Shown one piece after another: positions 53,576 to 62,304 of a stretch of 64,000 bases of DNA (position 1 is its first letter; each line of letters starts with the position of its first letter). This stretch comes from Rs1 sp000416275 (GTDB taxonomy: Bacteria; Pseudomonadota; Gammaproteobacteria; Pseudomonadales; Balneatricaceae). The stretch spans positions 4,712,001 through 4,776,000 of the forward strand of contig OZ251574.1 of assembly GCA_965243635.1 (NCBI GenBank), in the 5' to 3' direction. The position numbers and the translations under genes are program-made. A model generated the notes under the pieces. The model was given only the letters and a program-made list of their open reading frames with translations. It was not told the DNA's origin and did no database searches.

Positions 53576-53935
53576 TCTAACCTCGAGTTTGCGCTGAAAA
53601 TTCTATCACTTACTTAACAGCGGATAAAAATTTTCAATATTAAATAATAAATCTGTAACCTTGTATAAACAGGATACAGATCAAGGTGTAATTTTAACTT
53701 GCACCTAAATCAATGACTGGATGCGGCGCTTAGCATAAGTTAATTATCTTACGCTCTGCCGCCACTGTGAAGCCAGCAATTAAGGTCTGTACTTTAGCAC
53801 TACTATACTGCTATTGATTCAGGCATGTATTGATGGTCATAGCGACCGATGCCAAGCGCAAATATCGCACTTCTTCAATTAACCGGGTTTTGCTGTGTAT
53901 TGTTAGTATAAATAGTATTGTTAGTATCGAGAAAA
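53576..53935. other. Gap between transaminase and mmsA
   Basis: 360 bp, no gene. Contains a direct repeat AGTATAAATAGTATTGTTAGTAT region (short repeats of TGTTAGTAT near 53898-53930) and AT-rich stretches near 53630-53680 that could hold the mmsA promoter. Confidence 0.4.
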
Positions 53936-55279
53936 CTAGCTCAGCTCGTTAATAGACTCACCGAGAGCATTCATCAAATCATCTATCTCTGTTGGCTCTA
54001 CTATAAAAGGTAGACCCAATTGAATAGTGTCCCCACCGTAGCGCACGTAAAAACCTTTTTCCCAGCACTTCATTGCTATTTCGTAAGGTCTCTTGCCAGG
54101 ATCGCCTGGAAGCGCTGCAATTTGCAGAGCGCCCGCCAGACCGTAATTGCGAATATCGGTGACGTATTTACAGCCTTTTAAGCCATGTAACGCCTCTTCA
54201 AACACTGGGCTAATTTCCCTCACACGCGGAATCAATTGATCATTCTTTAAGATATCTAAAGAAGCCAAGGCCGCCGCACAGGCAACCGGGTGCCCGGAAT
54301 AGGTGTAACCATGTGGCAACTCAATCGCATGCTCTGGACCACCAGCATCCATGAACGTTTGATAAATTTCACTGCTGGCGATTACTGCACCCATAGGAAC
54401 AGCGCCGTTGGTCAGCTGCTTGGCCACATTTAACAGATCCGGAGTCACGCCAAACTCTTCGGCAGCGGTATAAGCACCGATACGACCAAAAGCGGAAATA
54501 ACCTCATCAAAGATCAACAGTATATTGTGCTGATCGCAAATTTCGCGCAGCCTTTTTAAATATCCTACTGGAGGCGGTAGCACCCCAGCAGAACCCGCCA
54601 TAGGCTCAATGATCACTGCGGCGATGTTGGATGCGTCGTGCAATGCAATCAGCTCCAGTAGCTCATCGGCCTTTTCAACCCCATTTTTTGGCATTGACTT
54701 GCTGAAGGCATTTTCTTTGAGCAGCGTATGTGGCAAGTGATCACAGTCGACACCTTGACCAAATACGGTGCGGTTGGCACCGATGCCGCCCAAGCTAAAG
54801 CCACCAAAGTTAACCCCGTGATAACCCTTGGCGCGACCTATCAATTTGGTCTTGCTCGCCTGACCCTTTTTACGCCAGTAGGCGCGGGCAATTTTTAGCG
54901 AAGTATCCGCAGCCTCTGAGCCTGAATCAGTAAAAAACACATAATCAAGACCTTTCGGCATCAACTCTTTGATACGATTAGCCAGTTGAAACGCTTTTGG
55001 ATGACCGTATTGAAACGCCGGCGCATAATCCAATTCCGTTAACTGCTTGCCGACCGCCTCGGCAATTTCTCTGCGACTGTGACCTGCACCGCAAGTCCAC
55101 AAGCCCGAAAGACCATCAAATACTTTACGCCCGGTCGCATCCGTTAAGTAACAGCCGTCACCTTTGACGATCATGCGTGGATCTGCTTTGAACTGGCGAT
55201 TGGCCGTGTACGGCATCCAATATGCTTCTAGCTCTTGACGAGACAGACCCGCCGATTTTTCTAAGTTAAATTCAGACAT
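53936..55279 (-). CDS. Omega-amino acid (beta-alanine):pyruvate aminotransferase
   Basis: Class-III PLP aminotransferase, 447 residues. Features: DGLSGLWTCGAGHSRREIAE, the PLP phosphate site TDSGSEAADTSLKIARAYWR, FDEVISAFGRIG with the cofactor Asp, and the PLP lysine in LLNVAKQLTNGAVPMG (about K287). Close to beta-alanine:pyruvate transaminases. In this setting it makes malonate semialdehyde from beta-alanine. I start at ATG 55279 because GAGG lies 6 nt upstream; upstream ATG 55285 or GTG 55291 would be too near that site. Divergent from the LysR gene. Confidence 0.88.
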   Translation of the reverse strand: MSEFNLEKSAGLSRQELEAYWMPYTANRQFKADPRMIVKGDGCYLTDATGRKVFDGLSGLWTCGAGHSRREIAEAVGKQLTELDYAPAFQYGHPKAFQLANRIKELMPKGLDYVFFTDSGSEAADTSLKIARAYWRKKGQASKTKLIGRAKGYHGVNFGGFSLGGIGANRTVFGQGVDCDHLPHTLLKENAFSKSMPKNGVEKADELLELIALHDASNIAAVIIEPMAGSAGVLPPPVGYLKRLREICDQHNILLIFDEVISAFGRIGAYTAAEEFGVTPDLLNVAKQLTNGAVPMGAVIASSEIYQTFMDAGGPEHAIELPHGYTYSGHPVACAAALASLDILKNDQLIPRVREISPVFEEALHGLKGCKYVTDIRNYGLAGALQIAALPGDPGKRPYEIAMKCWEKGFYVRYGGDTIQLGLPFIVEPTEIDDLMNALGESINELS

Positions 55280-55476
55280 CGTCATCCTCACTATTTCGAT
55301 GATTGTTTAATAATTCGAGTGTGCACTTAAACTCACTAGCGAAAAATTTAAATTTACTTAAACTTAGATTAGTATTTACTTACCTAATTATAGAAATTAA
55401 GCTGTACTGAACTCGAGAGCCGCACTGCTAGAACCTGAATTAATACGCACAGACTAACAACCCTGAGGATTACCCG

Positions 55477-56409
55477 ATGCAGAACAAACTAAATCAGCGA
55501 CCCAAAGGCTTGGCGGGACGCTTAGCAGACACCGATATACGCTTGTTAAAGATTTTTAAAGCGGTGGTCGAATGCGGAGGATTCACCAATGCCGAGGTGG
55601 AGCTAAACATCTCTCGGGCGGCGATTAGCATTGCGATGAGTGATCTTGAACATCGTTTATCACTGAAGCTTTGTCAGCGCGGCCGCAGTGGTTTTTCGAT
55701 GACAAATCAAGGTGATGAAGTCTATCAGGCGACGTTGCAGCTGTTTTCGGCACTGGAAAATTTCCGCACTCAAGTCAACAGCATTCACCACCAGCTCAAA
55801 GGCGAACTCAACATTGGTATCACCGATACCTTGGTAACTATGCCAAAGATGAAGATCACCCAAGCGCTGAGCAACCTTAAACAGCGCGGCCCTGAGGTGA
55901 AAATTAATATTCGGATGGTGCCACCAGCGGATATTGAAATGGGAGTGCTGGATGGAAAGTTACACACGGGAGTGATTACCGTCTCGAAAAAACTCCCCGG
56001 GCTAGATTATATTGCCTTGTATGACGAGCAATCGCATCTCTACTGCAGCGATACACATCCGCTGTTCGCTTTAGCGCCCGACAAACTATCGATTGAACTG
56101 ATTGAAACTTATGATGCTGTGCTACCAGCTTATGCCCAGTCGGCGAGTATTAAATCGTTATTTCAACATTTGAACGGTACCGCCACCGCGACGGATCGAG
56201 AGGGGATTGCCTTTTTAATTTTAACCGGACACTACATAGGTTTCCTACCGGATCACTTCGCTCAGCGCTGGCTCGCAGAGGGTACTTTACGGGCATTATT
56301 AGCCGATGAACTACACTTCAAAACCCCCATTTCAGCGATCAGTCGCAAGGGCAGCAGTGCCAATTTAGTGCTTAACTGCTACCTCGAACAGCTAGACAAA
56401 GACAAATGA
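55477..56409 (+). CDS. LysR-family transcriptional regulator of the pyrimidine locus
   Basis: 310 residues. Winged helix-turn-helix at about 20-80 (LLKIFKAVVECGGFTNAEVE, then NISRAAISIAMSDLEHRL), and a substrate-binding domain from about 105 (GELNIGITDTL, LYDEQSHLYCSDTHPLF). Lies between, and divergent to, the transaminase, so it probably controls it and perhaps the genes to its right. Effector unknown; an intermediate such as ureidopropionate or beta-alanine is a natural guess. CCTGAGGAT precedes the ATG. Confidence 0.87.
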   Translation: MQNKLNQRPKGLAGRLADTDIRLLKIFKAVVECGGFTNAEVELNISRAAISIAMSDLEHRLSLKLCQRGRSGFSMTNQGDEVYQATLQLFSALENFRTQVNSIHHQLKGELNIGITDTLVTMPKMKITQALSNLKQRGPEVKINIRMVPPADIEMGVLDGKLHTGVITVSKKLPGLDYIALYDEQSHLYCSDTHPLFALAPDKLSIELIETYDAVLPAYAQSASIKSLFQHLNGTATATDREGIAFLILTGHYIGFLPDHFAQRWLAEGTLRALLADELHFKTPISAISRKGSSANLVLNCYLEQLDKDK

Positions 56410-56458
56410 TAGCTTTAACTATTTGATTTTTATACATTTTAATTGATTGATTAAAATT

Positions 56459-56486
56459 TTTACAATTTTCTCTTGCCAACTATAAT
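56459..56486 (+). promoter_or_regulatory. Likely sigma-70 promoter
   Basis: TTTACA (56459-56464), 16-nt spacer, TATAAT (56481-56486). It faces the ureidopropionase gene 517 bp away, with a miniature element inserted between. Confidence 0.55.
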
Positions 56487-56500
56487 CTCCCGTCATAATA

Positions 56501-56516
56501 TTTACCAAATGGTAAA
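56501..56516. promoter_or_regulatory. Palindromic operator candidate
   Basis: TTTACCAAATGGTAAA, symmetrical apart from the central AAAT, placed 15 bp after the -10 box, where a repressor would block transcription. No protein can be assigned from sequence. Confidence 0.5.
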
Positions 56517-56779
56517 AATAAATATAATAACTAAATATTGATCATTATGACTGACGACAGCGTCCTAGCTAAACCGGGCTAATTTCTAGTCGAAGGCAGT
56601 CATACAGTAGTCAAAAGCAGCTCAACATCACTGCTAATCTATTGCTTTTGAAGAATAAAACTGGTCAATTAGCACACAGATAAACGCTTTGTATGGCTAG
56701 CTGCTCGGTCGTTTTGAAATGAGTTATTTATCTATCTTTGCCGTAGATTTTCTGCAAAATCGCGATCTAATTACTGTTC

Positions 56780-56959
56780 GAGACCTCTGCATAACGTTGC
56801 GAGCGAAGGTAATACAAGGCAAAAACCGGCGAGATAGCGGAGTCAGTGTGCCCCTGTTTATGGGTATTACAGGTGTAAATGAGCATATTGAGCCGGTTTT
56901 TAACGCCGTATTACCGAGCGCAGTTATCATACCCTCTGGGTAAGTTATGCAGAAATCTC
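56780..56959. mobile_element. Miniature inverted-repeat element A, copy in front of the ureidopropionase gene
   Basis: 180 bp from GAGACCTCTGCATAAC to GTTATGCAGAAATCTC. Interior as in 37271 (AACCGGCGAGATAGCGGAGT, then GGGTATTACAGGT). It ends 43 bp before the ATG at 57003, so it now supplies most of the leader of that gene. The rest of 56410-57002 is unique. Confidence 0.85.
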
Positions 56960-57002
56960 TGTTCAATTATCCCTGATATGGGATCAAACCTGAGGCAAAG
57001 TA

Positions 57003-57875
57003 ATGAACAAAATCAAGTGTGGCTTAATCCAAATGGCCCTCAAAGGCAGCACCGAACAATCGACTGAATCGATCCGCGATCAAATGATTGCCGCACATAT
57101 CCCGCTGATAGAAAAAGCCGCTGCACAAGGTGTACAAGTACTTTGTTTTCAAGAGGTCTTCACCACCCCTTATTTTTGCCCTAGCCAAGATAAAAAATGG
57201 TACGCCAGCGCTGAAAAAATCCCCGAGGGCCACACTGTACAGCTTATGCAAGCTCAGGCAAAAAAACACAACATGGTGATTGTCGTGCCTATCTATGAGG
57301 AAGATCTACCGGGCGTTTACTACAATACGGCGGCGGTTATTGATGCAGATGGCAGCTATCTAGGTAAATATCGAAAAACTCACATCCCCGATACAGCCCC
57401 AGGTTTCTGGGAAAAATTATATTTCAAACCAGGTAATTTAGGCTACCCAGTCTTCGATACTAAATATTGTAAGCTAGGTGTGTACATATGTTACGACCGA
57501 CATTTTCCTGAAGGCTGGCGGGCACTCGCCTTGAACGGCGCTGAATATATAGTCAACCCATCTGCAACAGTGGTGGGCAAGAGCAAATATTTATGGGAAC
57601 TAGAGCAACCCGCATCCGCCGCCGCTAACGGGGTCTTCATCGGTGCGATTAACCGGGTCGGTAAAGAACAGCCCTGGGATGACAAAATGGGTGAATTTTA
57701 TGGTTCCAGCTATATCGTCAACCCACTAGGCCAGATCGAGGCGCAGGCAAGCGCCGACCAAGACGAGCTACTGGTACATGAAATCGATTTAGAGATGATC
57801 AAAGAAGTGCGTACCGGTTGGCAGTTTCTCCGTGATCGCCGCCCCGAATTATACGGAGATCTCACCAAGCTGTGA
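57003..57875 (+). CDS. Beta-ureidopropionase (N-carbamoyl-beta-alanine amidohydrolase)
   Basis: 290-residue nitrilase-superfamily amidohydrolase. Catalytic triad visible: E51 (VLCFQEVFTTPYF), K125 (GKYRKTHIPD), C163 (VYICYDRHFPEGWRALAL). The FPEGWR and QEVFTTPYFCPSQD motifs fit beta-ureidopropionase rather than plain nitrilases. Cleaves N-carbamoyl-beta-alanine to beta-alanine, CO2 and ammonia, the third step of reductive pyrimidine degradation. ATG at 57003 is preceded by GAGGCAAAGTA. A strong palindrome follows the stop. Confidence 0.92.
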   Translation: MNKIKCGLIQMALKGSTEQSTESIRDQMIAAHIPLIEKAAAQGVQVLCFQEVFTTPYFCPSQDKKWYASAEKIPEGHTVQLMQAQAKKHNMVIVVPIYEEDLPGVYYNTAAVIDADGSYLGKYRKTHIPDTAPGFWEKLYFKPGNLGYPVFDTKYCKLGVYICYDRHFPEGWRALALNGAEYIVNPSATVVGKSKYLWELEQPASAAANGVFIGAINRVGKEQPWDDKMGEFYGSSYIVNPLGQIEAQASADQDELLVHEIDLEMIKEVRTGWQFLRDRRPELYGDLTKL

Positions 57876-57887
57876 AATCGCTTTTGT

Positions 57888-57905
57888 GGCGCTAAATTTA
57901 GCGCC
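57888..57905 (+). terminator. Palindrome after the ureidopropionase gene
   Basis: GGCGCTAAATTTAGCGCC, perfect 18-bp palindrome 12 bp after the stop. No U-run, so possibly a weak terminator or mRNA-stabilising stem. Confidence 0.6.
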
Positions 57906-58007
57906 TAAATTTGCTGTGCATAGTGCATTTCACACTGTCCAGCATCAGCTAAAACACCGATTAAAGTAATGCAGAGCAACCAAAAATAACTAAAAAAGGT
58001 AAATCAA

Positions 58008-58046
58008 ATGAGTGATCAACAAGCTAGCTGCTCCGAGGCTGTATAA
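58008..58046 (+). other. Decoy start 1 (12-residue frame)
   Basis: Starts with the permease N-terminus MSDQQAS, with Cys in place of Arg at residue 8, and stops at TAA after 12 residues. Same ribosome site as the real gene. Confidence 0.6.
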
Positions 58047-58230
58047 ATAGCTGAGTTCTATGAACTCCACTATTGTGTAGCGATGTTCGCGCGTGGTGCG
58101 GTCAATTTGATGACTCTATTTTGAGCAGCAGAATTGCAGCCACATTGCGATTTAGCAATACACAGCAACACATAAAACACTGATTAATAAAATCCAGAGC
58201 ATCCAAAAATAACTAAAAAAGGTAAATCAA

Positions 58231-58269
58231 ATGAGTGATCAACAAGCTAGCCGCTCCGAGGCTGTATAA
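58231..58269 (+). other. Decoy start 2 (12-residue frame)
   Basis: MSDQQASRSEAV then TAA. Identical residues to the permease start; the CAA of the real gene is TAA here. Confidence 0.6.
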
Positions 58270-58463
58270 ATAGCTGAGTTCTATGAACTCCACTATTGTG
58301 TAGCGATGTTCGCGCGTGGCGCGGTCAATTTGATGACTCTATTTTGAGCAGCAGAATTGCAGCCACATTGCGATTTAGCACTATCCAGCAATACACAGCA
58401 ACACATAAAACACTGATTAATAAAATCCAGAGCATCCAAAAATAACTAAAAAAGGTAAATCAA

Positions 58464-58580
58464 ATGAGTGATCAACAAGCTAGCCGCTCCGAGGCTGTAC
58501 AAGTAGGCGAGCTCTATGAACTCCACTATTGTGTAGCGATGTTCGCGCGTGGTGCGGTCAATTTGATGACTCTATTTTGA
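58464..58580 (+). other. Decoy start 3 (38-residue frame)
   Basis: MSDQQASRSEAVQVGELYEL matches the permease N-terminus except Leu for Phe at 17, then diverges to HYCVAMFARGAVNLMTLF and stops. The TAA seen in units 1 and 2 is a CAA here, as in the real gene. Confidence 0.6.
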
Positions 58581-58708
58581 GCAGCAGAATTGCAGCCACA
58601 TTGCGATTTAGCACTATCCAGCAATACACAGCAACACATAATACACTGATTAAAACACTGATTAATAAAATCCAGAGCATCCAAAAATAACTAAAAAAGG
58701 TAAATCAA

Positions 58709-60178
58709 ATGAGTGATCAACAAGCTAGCCGCTCCGAGGCTGTACAAGTAGGCGAGTTCTATGAACTCGATGTAGGTAGTGATGTCAGCAATAGCAGCCA
58801 CTACAATGCTGATATCGCGCCGACTAAAATAGCACAGCGCACCTGGGGAACCTGGAACGTTGCTGCACTTTGGGTGGGAATGGCCATCTGTGTCCCCACT
58901 TATACTTTAGGAGGCGTATTAACCGCTTACTTTGGTCTATCTGTCAGTGAGGCACTCATCACTATTTTAGTCGCCAATATGATTGTATTAATTCCGCTGA
59001 CCCTAAACGCATTTCCAGGAACCAAATTTGGCATACCTTTTCCGGTGTTGCTGCGCTCATCTTTTGGAATTTTCGGCTCAAACATCCCCTGTTTGATTCG
59101 GGCAATGGTGGCCTGTGGCTGGTTCGGTATCCAAACCTTGTTTGGCGGAATAGCTATCCACATATTATTCTCAGCGATTTTACCTGGCTGGGAAAGTCTA
59201 GGTGGAACCGGTGAAGTGATAGGTTTCTTTATCTTTTTGGTGATTAACTTATACATTGTGATTAAAGGTTCAGAGTCAATCAAGATCCTTGAAACCATCG
59301 CTGCTCCACTACTGCTCGCTGTCAGTATCGGTCTGATGATGTGGGCATGGCCGCAAATTTCAGTCACGGAAATTTTAGCGACTCCTGCTAACCGTCCCGC
59401 TGACGCCTCTTTTTGGGGTTATTTCTTCGGTGGCTTAACCGCCATGGTCGGATTTTGGGCAACACTCTCTTTGAACATTCCCGATTTTAGTCGCTATGTT
59501 AAATCGCAAAAATCACAGATTGTCGGCCAGATAATTGGTCTACCGGCTACCATGTTCTTCTTTGCAGCGCTCGGTGTGGTATTAACTGCAGCATCCACCA
59601 CTTTAGTCGGAGAGACAATTTCCGATCCGATTAATTTGATCGGTAAGATCGATAGCCCGGTATGGGTGGTGATTGCGATGATTATGATTATTATTGCGAC
59701 GTTATCAACCAACACCGCCGCGAACATCGTCTCGCCAACTAACGACTTCCAAAACATCGCCCCGACTAAGATCAATCAGACCCGCGGCGTGCTAATTACC
59801 GGCGCTATTGGTATTTTATTGATGGGTTGGGAGCTATTGAAGAAACTCGGCGCGATTGAATCCGATGTCAGTGTAGAGGCGATGTATACCAACTGGTTAC
59901 TCGGCTATTCAAGTTTACTTGGGCCTATTGCTGGAATCATGATTGTCGATTACTTCTTAATCAAAAAACAGCAGCTTAACTTGCGGGATTTATACCTAGG
60001 CGAAGGTCAGTACTCAGGTACCAATATGGCGGGCATGATTGCCTTTGCCATCCCGGTCGCTTTAACTTTATTTGCAATAATGACTGGTTCGCTAAGCTGG
60101 TTCTATCAATTTGGCTGGTTCACTGGCTCCGCTCTTGGCGCCACCATCTATTTCTTTATTGCCAAACGTCCCAACTAG
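58709..60178 (+). CDS. NCS1-family nucleobase/hydantoin permease
   Basis: 489 residues with about twelve membrane helices from about 45 to 485. NCS1 features: a polar N-terminus (1-40), WNVAALWVGMAICVPTYTLG in helix 1, FPGTKFGIPFPVLLRSSFGI (substrate loop), LNIPDFSRYVKSQKSQIVGQ and TNTAANIVSPTNDFQNIAP. Imports uracil, thymine, allantoin, hydantoin or a dihydropyrimidine with a cation; the position between ureidopropionase and dihydropyrimidinase favours a pyrimidine-pathway substrate. ATG at 58709 has AAAGG upstream. The gene is preceded by three partial duplicates of its own start. Confidence 0.9.
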   Translation: MSDQQASRSEAVQVGEFYELDVGSDVSNSSHYNADIAPTKIAQRTWGTWNVAALWVGMAICVPTYTLGGVLTAYFGLSVSEALITILVANMIVLIPLTLNAFPGTKFGIPFPVLLRSSFGIFGSNIPCLIRAMVACGWFGIQTLFGGIAIHILFSAILPGWESLGGTGEVIGFFIFLVINLYIVIKGSESIKILETIAAPLLLAVSIGLMMWAWPQISVTEILATPANRPADASFWGYFFGGLTAMVGFWATLSLNIPDFSRYVKSQKSQIVGQIIGLPATMFFFAALGVVLTAASTTLVGETISDPINLIGKIDSPVWVVIAMIMIIIATLSTNTAANIVSPTNDFQNIAPTKINQTRGVLITGAIGILLMGWELLKKLGAIESDVSVEAMYTNWLLGYSSLLGPIAGIMIVDYFLIKKQQLNLRDLYLGEGQYSGTNMAGMIAFAIPVALTLFAIMTGSLSWFYQFGWFTGSALGATIYFFIAKRPN

Positions 60179-60210
60179 CTTTACCAGTAAACAGCGCGAT
60201 CGAGGCTGGC

Positions 60211-60239
60211 AGTTTGGGCTATAGCTAATAGCCCAAACT
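60211..60239 (+). terminator. Hairpin between permease and dihydropyrimidinase genes
   Basis: AGTTTGGGCTAT (60211-60222) and ATAGCCCAAACT (60228-60239), perfect 12-bp stem with a 5-nt loop, no U-run. Could attenuate, or protect the upstream mRNA, rather than fully terminate. Confidence 0.6.
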
Positions 60240-60283
60240 AATGGTACCGCTGTTTAATTTGAATTATTATAAGGAGGCATTTC

Positions 60284-61723
60284 ATGTCTATTGTCATTCG
60301 TGGCGGCACTGTAGTGACCGCCGAGCATAGTTTCAGCGCCGATGTTTACTGTGAAAACGGAAAGATTGTCGCCGTCGGTGAAAACTTAGAAGTTCCTTCA
60401 TCAGCCGAAGTTATCGATGCGACGGGACAGTTAATCATGCCCGGCGGCATCGATCCGCACACTCATATGCAACTCCCTTTTATGGGCACTGTCGCCAGTG
60501 AAGATTTTTATACGGGCACTGCCGCAGGCTTAGCCGGGGGCAATACCAGCATCATCGACTTCGTTATCCCCGCCCCCCAGCAACCGTTGATGGAAGCTTA
60601 TAATCAGTGGCGCGAATGGTCTGAAAAGTCTGCAGCTGACTACGGATTCCACGTCGCGGTTACCTGGTGGGACGAGAGTGTTAAAAAGGACATGGAGAGC
60701 TTAGTTAAAGACCATGGAATTAATAGCTTTAAGCACTTTATGGCCTACAAAAACGCCATTATGGCTGACGATGAAATCCTAATTAACAGCTTTAAACAAT
60801 GTATGCAGCTCGGCGCGATGGCCACAGTGCACGCTGAAAACGGTGAGCTGGTCTTCCAGTTGCAAAAAGAAATTCTTGCCCAGGGGATTACCGGACCCGA
60901 GGGACATCCTCTATCACGCCCACCCATTGTCGAGGGAGAGGCAGCCAACAGAGCGATTCAAATCGCCCAGGTAATGAACGTGCCGATTTATATAGTGCAC
61001 GTCTCTTGTAAAGAATCACTAGAGGCCATCACCCGAGCGCGCAATGAAGGCCAGCGAGTGTTTGGCGAGTGTTTAGCGGGGCATTTAGTGATCGATGACA
61101 GCGTGTATCGCCATCCAGATTTCGCCTTTGCCGCAGCGCACGTGATGAGCCCGCCATTTAGATCAAAAGAGCACCAAGACGCTCTGTGGAAAGGTTTGCA
61201 AAGCGGCAATTTACAAACCACAGCCACAGATCACTGTTGTTTCTGTGCGCCGCAAAAAGCCGCCGGCAAGGAAAACTTCACCTTAATCCCCAACGGCACT
61301 GCAGGCATCGAAGATCGCATGGCTATTATGTGGGATGCGGGGGTCAACACCGGCAAGCTAACCATGAATGAATTTGTCGCGGTCACCTCCGCCAACGCGG
61401 CCAAAATATTTAATATCTATCCGCAAAAAGGTTCGGTAACTGTCGGCGCAGATGCCGATTTAGTGGTTTGGGATCCTGCTGGGACACGGACCATTTCCGC
61501 CAAAACTCATCACCAAAACATCGATTTTAATATCTTTGAAGGGCGTACCGTCACCGGTATACCTACCCATACACTCAGTCGCGGCAACTTAGTGTACAAA
61601 GATGGAGATCTAAGAGCAGTGAAAGGAGCTGGCAAGTACGTCAAGCGCAAGCCTTTCTCGCCGGTGTTTAAAGCGATGACAAAACAAGCGCAAATAAACC
61701 AACCTAGCGCTGTTAAACGCTAA
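60284..61723 (+). CDS. hydA: Dihydropyrimidinase (D-hydantoinase type)
   Basis: 479-residue cyclic amidohydrolase that opens 5,6-dihydrouracil or dihydrothymine to N-carbamoyl-beta-amino acids. Metal ligands visible: H59-x-H61 (PGGIDPHTHMQLPF), the carboxylated lysine K150 (INSFKHFMAYK), H183 region (ATVHAENGE), H239 region (IYIVHVSCKES) and the late Asp in TATDHCCF. Length and TDHCCF(C) motif are those of dihydropyrimidinases. ATAAGGAGG 8 nt before ATG is a strong ribosome site. Second step of the pathway; ends with a good hairpin. Confidence 0.95.
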   Translation: MSIVIRGGTVVTAEHSFSADVYCENGKIVAVGENLEVPSSAEVIDATGQLIMPGGIDPHTHMQLPFMGTVASEDFYTGTAAGLAGGNTSIIDFVIPAPQQPLMEAYNQWREWSEKSAADYGFHVAVTWWDESVKKDMESLVKDHGINSFKHFMAYKNAIMADDEILINSFKQCMQLGAMATVHAENGELVFQLQKEILAQGITGPEGHPLSRPPIVEGEAANRAIQIAQVMNVPIYIVHVSCKESLEAITRARNEGQRVFGECLAGHLVIDDSVYRHPDFAFAAAHVMSPPFRSKEHQDALWKGLQSGNLQTTATDHCCFCAPQKAAGKENFTLIPNGTAGIEDRMAIMWDAGVNTGKLTMNEFVAVTSANAAKIFNIYPQKGSVTVGADADLVVWDPAGTRTISAKTHHQNIDFNIFEGRTVTGIPTHTLSRGNLVYKDGDLRAVKGAGKYVKRKPFSPVFKAMTKQAQINQPSAVKR

Positions 61724-61730
61724 GTCATAC

Positions 61731-61759
61731 TGTGCAGCTAACGGTGAGTTAGCTGCACA
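61731..61759 (+). terminator. Hairpin after dihydropyrimidinase
   Basis: TGTGCAGCTAAC / GTTAGCTGCACA, perfect 12-bp stem with loop GGTGA, 8 bp after the stop. Without U-run but strongly placed as an operon end. Confidence 0.7.
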
Positions 61760-61820
61760 AACCTACCTCCGCTGTTAATAGCAGTAATCAACTCAACAAG
61801 AGCGGCTTTGTCAGAGCTGT

Positions 61821-62279
61821 CTACTCAATATTTTTGCTTAAATACCGACTGTAAGGATCTTGTTGATAATTAGAAAACGGCTGGCACTCAAGGAAGCCAA
61901 ATTTTTTATATAATTGCTGTGCGGGAATAAACACCTCCATGCTACCAGTCTCTAAGCTAATTTTTTTATAAGCTCGCGCCTTGGCTTCTGCCAATAAATG
62001 CGTCAAAATTCTAGCCGCCACTCCCTTTCTTAAGTACTGGCGAGAAGTGCGCATTGATTTCAGCTCTACATGCGTTTTACTTAACTCTTTTAGCGCCCCA
62101 CATCCAGCTAACTCACCGTTAATTCGCGCACTCCAAAAAGTAATATTTGGCTCGCGCAACGCTGATAAATCAAGCGCATGAACACTTTCCGGCGGGGAGT
62201 GTTTTAACATATCTTGATGATGCTCCTCGAGCAACTTGGCTATTTCCAGACCTTCAAGATTGTCTATCTTAATATCCAT
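61821..62279 (-). CDS. GNAT-family N-acetyltransferase
   Basis: 152 residues. GNAT core with ELAGCGALKEL (beta 4), the acetyl-CoA pyrophosphate loop in RQYLRKGVAARILTHLLAEA (R-x-x-G-x-A), and the C-terminal ETGSMEVFIPAQQLYKKFGF. I start at ATG 62279, because GAGGAGGT lies 4-11 nt upstream. The frame is open for 59 more codons, but that extension is the translated miniature element B and not part of the protein. Acceptor unknown. Convergent with the pyrimidine genes. Confidence 0.88.
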   Translation of the reverse strand: MDIKIDNLEGLEIAKLLEEHHQDMLKHSPPESVHALDLSALREPNITFWSARINGELAGCGALKELSKTHVELKSMRTSRQYLRKGVAARILTHLLAEAKARAYKKISLETGSMEVFIPAQQLYKKFGFLECQPFSNYQQDPYSRYLSKNIE

Positions 62280-62304
62280 TAATACCTCCTCAATGCTGAC
62301 TGTA

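Larger units (their letters stand above)
57971..58708 (+). repeat. Tandem copies of the permease leader and start region
   Basis: Four units share ACTAAAAAAGGTAAATCAAATG followed by the first codons of the permease gene; start codons are at 58008, 58231, 58464 and 58709 (the gene), so spacing is 223, 233 and 245 bp. Each unit carries the same ribosome site AAAAAGGTAAATCAA. Units grow to the right by small insertions (ACTATCCAGC and ACTGATTAAA). The upstream units end in early stops. No other gene in 57906-58708. Confidence 0.93.
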
